DNA of 5,284 nt from an uncultured Eubacteriales bacterium (lineage in GTDB: Bacteria; Bacillota; Clostridia; Peptostreptococcales; Anaerovoracaceae), in NCBI GenBank assembly GCA_902766185.1, contig CACXCQ010000123.1, positions 1 through 5,284 of the forward strand. Direction: 5' to 3'. This document shows, in pieces, positions 1 through 5,284 of the stretch. The number at the start of each line of letters is the position of its first letter. Position 1 is the first letter of the stretch. The translations under genes were made by a program, and so were the position numbers. The notes under the pieces were generated by a model. That model searched no databases. It was not told the origin of the DNA and saw only the letters and a list, made by a program, of their open reading frames with translations.

Positions 1-1
1 G

Positions 2-361
2 GTGTCGGTGATCTGCTGCGCGCCTATGCAGACCAGCCAATACCATAGCGAGGAATTTCGCAAAGGCAGGTCAGCCGCCCAGAGCGCACCCGCGGTGGTG
101 ATCGCTCTGCTGACGGCAGGGGCATGCGCGGTGATCGCGCTGAAGACCGGGCAAAGCCCAGGTTTTGCGACGGGAGACGGACTGGGACTTCCGCCTGTGG
201 CATTGGTTCCCGTGGCGGCCGTCGTGTGCGCGCTGACTGCGCTGATCATCGGCAAGCTGGATCGCAGGAGCCTGGGGGGAATGAACGGAGACATCTCCGG
301 ACACATGATCACCAGCGGAGAGATGGCCGGACTGCTTGCGGCGGCACTGCTGATGGGATAA
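2..361 (+). CDS. cobS: Adenosylcobinamide-GDP ribazoletransferase (cobalamin synthase) CobS, C-terminal part; 5' end outside window
   Basis: This frame is open from the left edge, so the true start lies upstream and the GTG at base 2 should not be read as a start. The visible 119 residues are about half of a usual CobS of roughly 250. CobS is an integral membrane enzyme that joins adenosylcobinamide-GDP to alpha-ribazole in the last steps of cobalamin synthesis. Seen here: hydrophobic segments at about visible residues 31-47, 65-84 and 107-118, and between the last two the stretch LGGMNGDISG (91-100), followed by an acidic residue (E107) and a hydrophobic tail. This matches the C-terminal LGG-(I/M)-x-GD-x-xG signature of the family. 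The frame ends in TAA only 8 bases before the next gene, which suggests co-transcription. The identification rests on this motif and the membrane layout, because the catalytic N-terminal half is not visible. Confidence 0.75.
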   Translation: MSVICCAPMQTSQYHSEEFRKGRSAAQSAPAVVIALLTAGACAVIALKTGQSPGFATGDGLGLPPVALVPVAAVVCALTALIIGKLDRRSLGGMNGDISGHMITSGEMAGLLAAALLMG

Positions 362-369
362 AAGAAACG

Positions 370-1119
370 ATGAAGAATTTGCTGAAAATGCTGCGGGTGA
401 TCGCGTGGGAGTACAGAAGGACCCGGAAGGGCATCTATTCACGCCTCCGAAGAGAATACGTGGTGGACTGGGAAAAGAACGTGGCGTATCTGGTCAATTC
501 CAAGGCTGCGTGCACATCCATCAAGGTCAGCATGTACGGGGTGGACGCCAAGGACGACTACTCGATCCACTTCCAGGGAAACAAAGGGGTGATGACGAAC
601 GACTTTTTCGAAGCCCCGGGATTCTTCGTGTTCAGCTATGTGCGGAGTCCGTTTTCCAGGCTGGTGTCCTGCTACGAGAGCAAGTATCACTTTGACCGCA
701 AGCATCTGGGAAAGAGCAAAGCCGCGCTTGACTTCGACTACTACCTTGGGGGGACCATGAGAGAGGACCGGGGATTCCGGACGTTCATCTTCGATGTTCT
801 CCTCATCCCGGACAGGATCGCGGACCGGCACTTTTGCAGGCAGTACGATCTGCTCTACGACAAAAGCGGGAAATGCAGGTTCGACTTCATCGGCAGAACG
901 GAGGACATGCACGACTACGCGGCAATCGCGGAGAAGTACGGTTTCGCGCCGCTTAAGAATTACAACGTATGCGATTACGGCGACTGGGAAAAATACTATT
1001 CGCTGCTCACCGCGCTGATCGTGCGGTTAAAGCATGGAAAGGATATCCGGACCTTCGGCTATGAGGAGGATTTCCGGAGGGCCATGAGGTCGGCCTGGAA
1101 GGGACGCAGGTTCATCTGA
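370..1119 (+). CDS. Sulfotransferase, carbohydrate sulfotransferase-like (sulfotransferase family 2 type)
   Basis: A 249-residue protein predicted to move a sulfuryl group from PAPS to an acceptor, in this family usually a sugar hydroxyl. The 5'-phosphosulfate loop is NSKAACTSIK (residues 43-52). The 3'-phosphate motif is YVRSPFSRLVSCY (90-102) with R92 and S99. Also typical are a His-containing segment DRHFCRQYDLLYD (152-164), FDFIGRTEDM (171-180) and a C-terminal GYEEDF (230-235). There is no signal peptide or clear membrane span; the N terminus (1-30) is basic and could lie on the membrane face. ATG 370 is chosen because the reading frame upstream of it overlaps the cobS-like gene in another frame, and the family homology begins downstream of residue 30. 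The ribosome site is weak (GGGA at 355-358). The acceptor is unknown; a surface glycan or lipid is an inference. Family assignment is fairly secure, substrate is not. Confidence 0.85.
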   Translation: MKNLLKMLRVIAWEYRRTRKGIYSRLRREYVVDWEKNVAYLVNSKAACTSIKVSMYGVDAKDDYSIHFQGNKGVMTNDFFEAPGFFVFSYVRSPFSRLVSCYESKYHFDRKHLGKSKAALDFDYYLGGTMREDRGFRTFIFDVLLIPDRIADRHFCRQYDLLYDKSGKCRFDFIGRTEDMHDYAAIAEKYGFAPLKNYNVCDYGDWEKYYSLLTALIVRLKHGKDIRTFGYEEDFRRAMRSAWKGRRFI

Positions 1120-1182
1120 GTGGGAAAAGTATAAATAAAATATAAAAAACATAGACAATTGCGGTCAATAAGCAAAAAAACA

Positions 1183-1191
1183 TGATATAAT
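1183..1191 (+). promoter_or_regulatory. Extended -10 promoter for the lipoprotein gene
   Basis: The sequence TGATATAAT is a perfect TGn extended -10 plus consensus -10 (TATAAT at 1186-1191). Transcription would start near 1197-1200, leaving a leader of about 25 bases before the ATG at 1224. No good -35 lies at 16-18 bases: TTGCGG at 1159-1164 is 21 bases away, and the hexamer at normal spacing (1163-1168) is poor. An extended -10 can work without a strong -35. The surrounding 1120-1210 is A-rich, as is common for promoters of low-GC Gram-positives. Confidence 0.6.
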
Positions 1192-1211
1192 CTTTAGAAT
1201 GTGATGACACT

Positions 1212-1216
1212 GGGAG
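1212..1216 (+). promoter_or_regulatory. Ribosome binding site of the lipoprotein gene
   Basis: GGGAG lies 7 bases upstream of the ATG at 1224, which is good Shine-Dalgarno spacing. It supports that ATG, after which a signal peptide begins immediately. Confidence 0.7.
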
Positions 1217-1223
1217 TATACAT

Positions 1224-1793
1224 ATGAAACGAATTTTAATCGTTGTATTTGTATTGCTGCTGGCGTTCGCCATGTCCGGATGCGGAGACTCCGGCGGGGA
1301 CGGCAGCGGTGACAAAAATAAGACGGAAGCGCAGGGCGCGGTATATGATCCGAATCCGGAGCAGAACGATCCCTGGACCATAACGGAAACCGCGGAGGAG
1401 GCGGCGAGAGGCGCCGGATTTGACTCCTTCGAGGTCATGAAGAAGATCGAGATAGACGGCACCACGTTCAAGGAGCCCATGTTCGCTTACCGCGACAGGA
1501 CTGCGCAGGCGACCTTCAGCGACGGAAGCACGGAGCTCTGCATCCGCAAGGGCAAGGGGAAGTACGGAACGGCGCTGACGGACCGGAGAGTCACGAGCGA
1601 GTTCCCGACCACATGGAAGGCAGATGTGGATGACCTGCACGTAGACTGCTTCGGCAAGGAGTACGGGAAGGCGACCGTCATCCAGTGGAGCAAGGGAGAC
1701 GAAGCCATCGCCGCGACATATCAGGGGCTCAACGGTGAGGATGTGACGATGCCGGAAGAGGTCGTCGAAAAGATCGTTACATCCGTGAAATGA
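1224..1793 (+). CDS. Putative lipoprotein of unknown function
   Basis: A 189-residue protein with a bacterial lipoprotein signal: basic MKR, a hydrophobic core at residues 4-17 and lipobox M-S-G-C with the lipid-bearing Cys at 20. After processing it should be tethered to the outer face of the membrane. A Gly/Asp/Ser-rich flexible linker (21-36) precedes a compact domain (about 45-189). The domain opens with a P-W-T-I-T-E-T-A segment and helix-like EEAARGAGF, continues with strand-rich sequence, and has two cysteines (106 and 142) that could form a disulfide. It ends with A-T-Y-Q-G-L-N-G-E and a short helix (177-188). The general look resembles small hypothetical lipoproteins of gut Clostridia and Coriobacteriia, but I cannot name a characterised family or a function. 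It has its own promoter and lies 69 bases before the giant surface protein gene, so a shared surface role is possible but only inferred. Confidence 0.85.
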   Translation: MKRILIVVFVLLLAFAMSGCGDSGGDGSGDKNKTEAQGAVYDPNPEQNDPWTITETAEEAARGAGFDSFEVMKKIEIDGTTFKEPMFAYRDRTAQATFSDGSTELCIRKGKGKYGTALTDRRVTSEFPTTWKADVDDLHVDCFGKEYGKATVIQWSKGDEAIAATYQGLNGEDVTMPEEVVEKIVTSVK

Positions 1794-1847
1794 AATAGCA
1801 ATACCATTCGATGATGCTGAGAGGAAGAAGGTCCGACCTGCACGGAC

Positions 1848-1854
1848 GGAGGGG
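1848..1854 (+). promoter_or_regulatory. Strong ribosome binding site of the giant surface protein gene
   Basis: GGAGGGG ends 8 bases before the ATG at 1863, close to an ideal Shine-Dalgarno match. It fixes this ATG as the start. A 5-bp inverted repeat (1831-1847) lies directly against its 5' side. Confidence 0.8.
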
Positions 1855-1862
1855 CAGACATC

Positions 1863-1958
1863 ATGAATAACAGATTGAAAAAGAGAGTGATCGGAACCAT
1901 ATTGATGCTGATGGTAATGATCGCGGGAGGCGTGTTCTCCGCTGATGCAGTCAATGCG
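1863..1958 (+). other. Signal peptide of the giant surface protein
   Basis: Residues 1-32 have a basic n-region (R4, K6, K7, R8), a hydrophobic core at about 9-26 rich in I, L, M and V, and an A-x-A type exit: V-N-A before E33, or A-D-A before V30. This predicts Sec export and signal peptidase I cleavage. There is no lipobox, so this protein is not a lipoprotein. Cleavage after A32 leaves a short Asn/Ser-rich lead into domain 1 at residue 41. Confidence 0.8.
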
Positions 1959-4900
1959 GAGAACAACAGCAGCTTCAACACTCTGGTGATCAAGACCATC
2001 GACGAAAGCGGCCAGCCCATACAAGGGGTCCAGTTCAAAATCTGGTCCTACTATTCGGGTACGTTCCGGATGCAGGATGGAACAACTCTGGTGCCGACCG
2101 ATGAAGGCTCGGCGTTCACGCGCACGACCGATGAGACCGGCACCATCACCATCGAGGGTCTGCCCAAGACCAGCAGCAGTGGCAACTGGGACTACTGGGT
2201 AAAAGAAGTCAACAGCCAGCAGCAGAACATCTACTGGAGCAGCAGTACAATCTTCGGCAGTCAGTCAGGCCGGTGCACCCTCTCCGGGGGAACGCTGACT
2301 TACACCGTCAGAACATGGGCCCGTCAGGAACTGGAGATCGAGGTCGTGGATGAAGACGATCCCCAGACGAAACTCCCCAACGTCAGGCTCGAGCTGGCGC
2401 CGGCAACCCAGGGGACGGTGACGATCGGGGATGGAAAACAGATGTCTCAGGAAAGACCGCTGGTGCTGCTTACGGATGCCAACGGTACCGTGACAGTATC
2501 GGGACTTCCGCAGATCAACAACAACGGATATTCGTATACCGTTAAGGAAGCGGCGAATCCCAACGAGGATTATATCTGGTCGAGCGATGCGATCCCTGCC
2601 CGGTGGGGAGTCAGCGGATCCCAGGACACCGTAGACTGGAATACGGCGCAGAAAAAAGCTAAACTGACCATTACGAACAAAAAGGATCCGAATGATCCCT
2701 CCGGCACACAGGACACATATGGCATGCTGACCGTTCACAAGAAGGACGGAACCTCCGGTGAGCCTATCAGCGGCGTGAAGTTCCATCTGTATCCCTGGCC
2801 AAAGGGAAGCATCGTCAGGATCGACTTAAACAACAATAACAATGAGAACCCGGACAATCAGAGCAACGGGCTGATTTCCGATGCCGCGCCGTATGTCGCG
2901 ACGACCAATGCCGATGGCGATGCGGTATTTACCGGTCTCCCCAAGGTGAACAGCACCTACGGATGGGATTATTACGTTGAAGAAGTGGAGAATCCCGATG
3001 CTAACTATTCCTCAAAGAACGCCAGCAGGAATGTCTACTGGGGAAGCATCGACCGGATCAACTCAACGAACACGACCGTATCGATGTCGGCGGACCGCAC
3101 GGAAGCGCTGACGGAGTTCGACAACTATAAATTCCAGGGCCTGAAGATCGAGAAGGTGGATTCGGCGGATGACTCCAAGAAACTGAAGGACGTGGAATTT
3201 CAGCTTTATCCTTCCACTGGAACGGTCACGCTGAAGGATGGCACCCAGGTCAGCAGCACGAGTCCGTATACGGTGAAGACGAATGCCGATGGCATCGCGG
3301 AGTTCACGGGACTGCCGATGGTCAACGACTACTACGGATTCCAGTACATGATCAAGGAGACCAAGAATCCCAACAGTGGATACACCTGGGATAGCACCCC
3401 CATCTCCCTCTATTGGGGCGGCTCCTCCGGCCAGAAGGTCGGCGTGGATTCGGTTGAGAACGACGTTGCCTACAAGAAGATCGCCAACAAGAGCGACTTC
3501 GGAAGTCTGGAGATCGAGAAGGTCGACGCCTTCGACGCCAGCAAGAAGCTGGAAGGAGTCCGGTTCAAGCTCGTTCCGTACAACAACACGACCCTGACCC
3601 TGCAGGACGGTACTGTGATCAGCAGCAGCAATCCGTACTACGCGACGACGGATGCGAACGGCAAGGCAGTCTTCAAGGGCCTGCCGAAATACACGCCCAG
3701 CACCTCTTATGGATTCTATTACTACCTGACCGAAGACAGCCTGCCGGATGATCTGCAGGATGAGTATGTGTTCGACAAAAGCAGAAAAACGCTCAGATGG
3801 GGCGGCAGCTACAGCAGAATTGGCGTAGACTCGGCGGACGGAAACGTCGGCAAGCTCCGGGTGAAGAACTGGCAGAAATTCCAGGATCTGCGCATCAGGA
3901 AAAAGGACGCCAGTGACAACGGGAAAGCCCTCAATGGCGTAAAGTTCGAGGTCTGGCCATATTCGGGGAGCGTTACGACAGAGGCTGGAAATACGATCAA
4001 CAGTTCTAACCGCCTGGTGATCACTACGGGAGACGAGGAAGATGGTGTTGCCATCGCGGAAGGGCTCCCGCCCACCAGCGAAGGATCGTTCAATTATTAT
4101 ATCCGTGAGGTTCGTAACCCCAACGAAGGGTATACCTGGCTGCAGCATACCCGGTCTGTATTCTGGAACGGAACATCATTATCATCGGGGATGTCCCGTA
4201 CGGACAGCGGTGTGGAGATAACGGTCAACAACTATAAATATCAGACGCTGCGCATCAAAAAGGTGGATGCGAACGATTCGACGATCCCCCTGAAGGGCGT
4301 CCAGTTTGAGATCACACCGAACGCTTCGGGAACCTTCTATATGCAGAACGGACACCAGATCTCCTATGAAAAGCCGCTGGTGGTGACCACGAATGCTGAT
4401 GGCATCGCGGAGGCGAAGGGACTGCCGGTCCTGTCATTGGACTATGGCTTCATCTATGCCGTTAAGGAAGTGTACAATCCGAATCCGGGTTATGTCTGGA
4501 GCAACCAGAGCAGATACGTTGCCTGGGGAGGCAACTACTCCGGCTATTACACGGTCCCGTCGGTTAGCGGAAACACGGCAACGCTGACGCTCACGAACCG
4601 CTTCGATCCCGGCAATACGACCAATCCCACCAATACCACGTCGACAAAGCAGTACGATTCCCTGACCATCGAGAAGGTCAATGGGACGGATCCCAGCGAG
4701 AAACTGGCGGGTGTGGTCTTCCACCTGTACCCTTACCCCAAAGGCAGTACAGTCACGATGGAGGACGGAACGGTGATCTCCGATGAGCATCCTCTGGAGC
4801 TGACCACGGATCAGGACGGTATCATCAAGGTGGACGGCCTTCCCCGGGTCAATTCCTACTACGGATGGGATTACTACGTGGAAGAGGTCAGCGGGGCCGG

Positions 4901-5284
4901 CGAGGATTATACGGTGACCGCCACCGGAAAGAACATCTACTGGGGCGGATACTACGGAGACCACAATCTGATCAATTCATCCAACTCCACCCAGCCGGGA
5001 TCAGGCGGAGCCCAGGCGCTCTTCAAGAACTATAAATACCAGGCGTTGGAGATCAAGAAGGAAGACGCGAGCGACAGCAGCAAGAAGCTGGAGGGCGTTG
5101 TGTTCAGGCTGTACCCTGCCGGAGAAATAGAGGTGACCCTGAAGGATGGGACCACCATCAGCAAGGACCAGCCTTTGGAGATCACCACCGATGAGAGCGG
5201 TGTTGCCAGGGCGGAGGGTCTGCCCCGGGTCAATGATGCCTACGGATTCCAGTACATCGTGCAGGAAAAGAGCAACCCGGACGA
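1863..5284 (+). CDS. Giant secreted surface protein with tandem SpaA/Cna-B (prealbumin-like) domains; 3' end outside window
   Basis: From ATG 1863 the frame stays open to the window edge, giving 1140 residues with no stop. A signal peptide (1-32) is followed by nine tandem domains starting at residues 41, 157, 289, 427, 549, 676, 796, 934 and 1062; the ninth is cut by the edge. Each begins with a strand such as LEIEKVD, then a loop and G-V-x-F, a hairpin with a T-x-x-D-G-T type turn, T-T-(N/D)-A-D-G, G-L-P, YYVKEV, N-P-N-x-G-Y-x-W and an aromatic W-G-G segment. This is the SpaA/Cna-B fold of Gram-positive adhesins and pilins, in which Lys and Asn form an isopeptide bond helped by a Glu. The apparent triads are K293/E374/N421, K431/E499/N542, K553/E624/N669, K680/E749/N790, K800/E869/N912 and K938/E1008/N1056. 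Domains 1 and 2 lack a full set. The array suggests a stiff stalk presenting a function at one end; adhesion or a structural role is inferred. Wall anchoring (LPxTG or other) cannot be judged because the C terminus is missing. Confidence 0.9.
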   Translation, partial: MNNRLKKRVIGTILMLMVMIAGGVFSADAVNAENNSSFNTLVIKTIDESGQPIQGVQFKIWSYYSGTFRMQDGTTLVPTDEGSAFTRTTDETGTITIEGLPKTSSSGNWDYWVKEVNSQQQNIYWSSSTIFGSQSGRCTLSGGTLTYTVRTWARQELEIEVVDEDDPQTKLPNVRLELAPATQGTVTIGDGKQMSQERPLVLLTDANGTVTVSGLPQINNNGYSYTVKEAANPNEDYIWSSDAIPARWGVSGSQDTVDWNTAQKKAKLTITNKKDPNDPSGTQDTYGMLTVHKKDGTSGEPISGVKFHLYPWPKGSIVRIDLNNNNNENPDNQSNGLISDAAPYVATTNADGDAVFTGLPKVNSTYGWDYYVEEVENPDANYSSKNASRNVYWGSIDRINSTNTTVSMSADRTEALTEFDNYKFQGLKIEKVDSADDSKKLKDVEFQLYPSTGTVTLKDGTQVSSTSPYTVKTNADGIAEFTGLPMVNDYYGFQYMIKETKNPNSGYTWDSTPISLYWGGSSGQKVGVDSVENDVAYKKIANKSDFGSLEIEKVDAFDASKKLEGVRFKLVPYNNTTLTLQDGTVISSSNPYYATTDANGKAVFKGLPKYTPSTSYGFYYYLTEDSLPDDLQDEYVFDKSRKTLRWGGSYSRIGVDSADGNVGKLRVKNWQKFQDLRIRKKDASDNGKALNGVKFEVWPYSGSVTTEAGNTINSSNRLVITTGDEEDGVAIAEGLPPTSEGSFNYYIREVRNPNEGYTWLQHTRSVFWNGTSLSSGMSRTDSGVEITVNNYKYQTLRIKKVDANDSTIPLKGVQFEITPNASGTFYMQNGHQISYEKPLVVTTNADGIAEAKGLPVLSLDYGFIYAVKEVYNPNPGYVWSNQSRYVAWGGNYSGYYTVPSVSGNTATLTLTNRFDPGNTTNPTNTTSTKQYDSLTIEKVNGTDPSEKLAGVVFHLYPYPKGSTVTMEDGTVISDEHPLELTTDQDGIIKVDGLPRVNSYYGWDYYVEEVSGAGEDYTVTATGKNIYWGGYYGDHNLINSSNSTQPGSGGAQALFKNYKYQALEIKKEDASDSSKKLEGVVFRLYPAGEIEVTLKDGTTISKDQPLEITTDESGVARAEGLPRVNDAYGFQYIVQEKSNPD
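1983..3887 (+). repeat. Super-repeat unit 1: domains 1-5
   Basis: Domains 1 to 5 form a block of 635 residues whose members 1-4 each have a best-looking match in the next block. Domain 1 has W after G-V-x-F-x-x, an S-G turn and GLPKTSSSG, as in domain 6. Domain 2 ends with TNKKDP, as domain 7 ends with TNRFDP. Domain 3 has FHLYPWPKGS and YGWDYYVEEV, as in domain 8. Domain 4 has VNDYYGFQY, as in domain 9. Domain 5 differs (FKLVPYNN, YYLTEDSLPDD) and has no partner inside the window. Confidence 0.6.
3888..5284 (+). repeat. Super-repeat unit 2 (partial): domains 6-9, cut by window edge
   Basis: Domains 6, 7, 8 and 9 repeat the order of 1, 2, 3 and 4 at offsets of 635, 639, 645 and 635 residues. 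The unit would be completed by a tenth domain beyond the edge resembling domain 5. Unlike unit 1, its domains 6 and 7 retain complete Lys/Glu/Asn triads. Confidence 0.55.

Larger units (their letters stand above)
1983..5284 (+). repeat. Tandem array of nine diverged SpaA/Cna-B domain repeats
   Basis: Domain starts, taken at the first Leu of strand A, are bases 1983, 2331, 2727, 3141, 3507, 3888, 4248, 4662 and 5046, giving periods of 348, 396, 414, 366, 381, 360, 414 and 384 bases. Repeats are diverged at the DNA level with many synonymous differences, so this is a protein-level repeat rather than a recent tandem expansion. A few short stretches stay nearly identical: 3281-3301 and 4391-4411 differ at one base in 21, and AACTATAAAT followed by a Tyr/Phe codon ending and CAG recurs at 3123, 4230 and 5028 at the end of domains 3, 6 and 8. 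Longer Pro/Thr/Asn/Asp linkers occur only before domains 3 (2685-2726) and 8 (4605-4661). Confidence 0.85.

Noticed and set aside
124..369. N-terminal extension of the sulfotransferase frame up to ATG 124
   Set aside because: This stretch overlaps the cobS-like gene in another frame and its translation is Arg/Gly-rich without family similarity. ATG 370 gives a normal start.
1141..1168. Possible minus-strand promoter (TTGACC read from 1168 downward, then a TTATAT-like box)
   Set aside because: No minus-strand gene follows, and A/T-rich DNA gives such matches by chance.
1236..2024. Minus-strand open frame (262 codons) across the lipoprotein gene and the start of the giant gene
   Set aside because: It crosses two well-supported + strand genes with good ribosome sites and has no recognisable domain.
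3063..4148. Long minus-strand open frame (361 codons) opposite the domain array
   Set aside because: It lies wholly inside the + strand repeat protein. Its translation resembles no family I recognise and follows from the strong codon bias and repeat nature of the + strand gene.
4434..4964. Minus-strand open frame of 176 codons over domains 7-8
   Set aside because: It mirrors the repeat coding sequence and resembles the other minus-strand shadows in composition; no ribosome site or family match is evident.
1983..5284. CRISPR-like or DNA-level satellite array suggested by the regular spacing
   Set aside because: Units are about 350-415 bases, diverged and in frame, so they are protein domains, not short direct repeats with spacers.

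Overview
The window looks like chromosomal DNA of a Gram-positive anaerobe, probably a member of the Clostridia (Bacillota). The evidence is a lipoprotein with a lipobox, a Sec-exported surface protein made of tandem SpaA/Cna-B-type domains, strong GGAGG ribosome binding sites, a TGnTATAAT promoter, and a cobS-like gene of clostridial type. Coding DNA is moderately GC-rich (estimated by eye at about 55%), while the one clear promoter region is strongly A/T-rich. The genus cannot be fixed from this sequence. All supported genes are on the + strand.

Left part (1-1119): the C-terminal half of a CobS-like cobalamin synthase (cut by the window edge) is followed 8 bases later by a 249-residue sulfotransferase with both PAPS-binding motifs. 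The two look co-transcribed although their chemistry is unrelated. Middle (1120-1223): an A/T-rich spacer with an extended -10 promoter. Next comes a 189-residue lipoprotein of unknown function (1224-1793).

Right part (1863 to the window end): a single open frame with no stop, encoding the first 1140 residues of a very large secreted surface protein. It has a signal peptide followed by eight complete and one partial prealbumin-like (SpaA/Cna-B) domains of about 116-138 residues each. No cell-wall sorting signal is visible because the 3' end lies outside the window. The lipoprotein and the giant protein are 69 bases apart with no obvious promoter between them, so they may form one transcription unit of cell-surface components.

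The main observation is that the nine domains are not equivalent copies. Domain 1 resembles 6, 2 resembles 7, 3 resembles 8 and 4 resembles 9, at offsets of 635-645 residues. This indicates a five-domain super-repeat. The first two domains have each lost one residue of the expected Lys-Asn isopeptide crosslink, whereas domains 3-8 keep the full Lys/Glu/Asn set.
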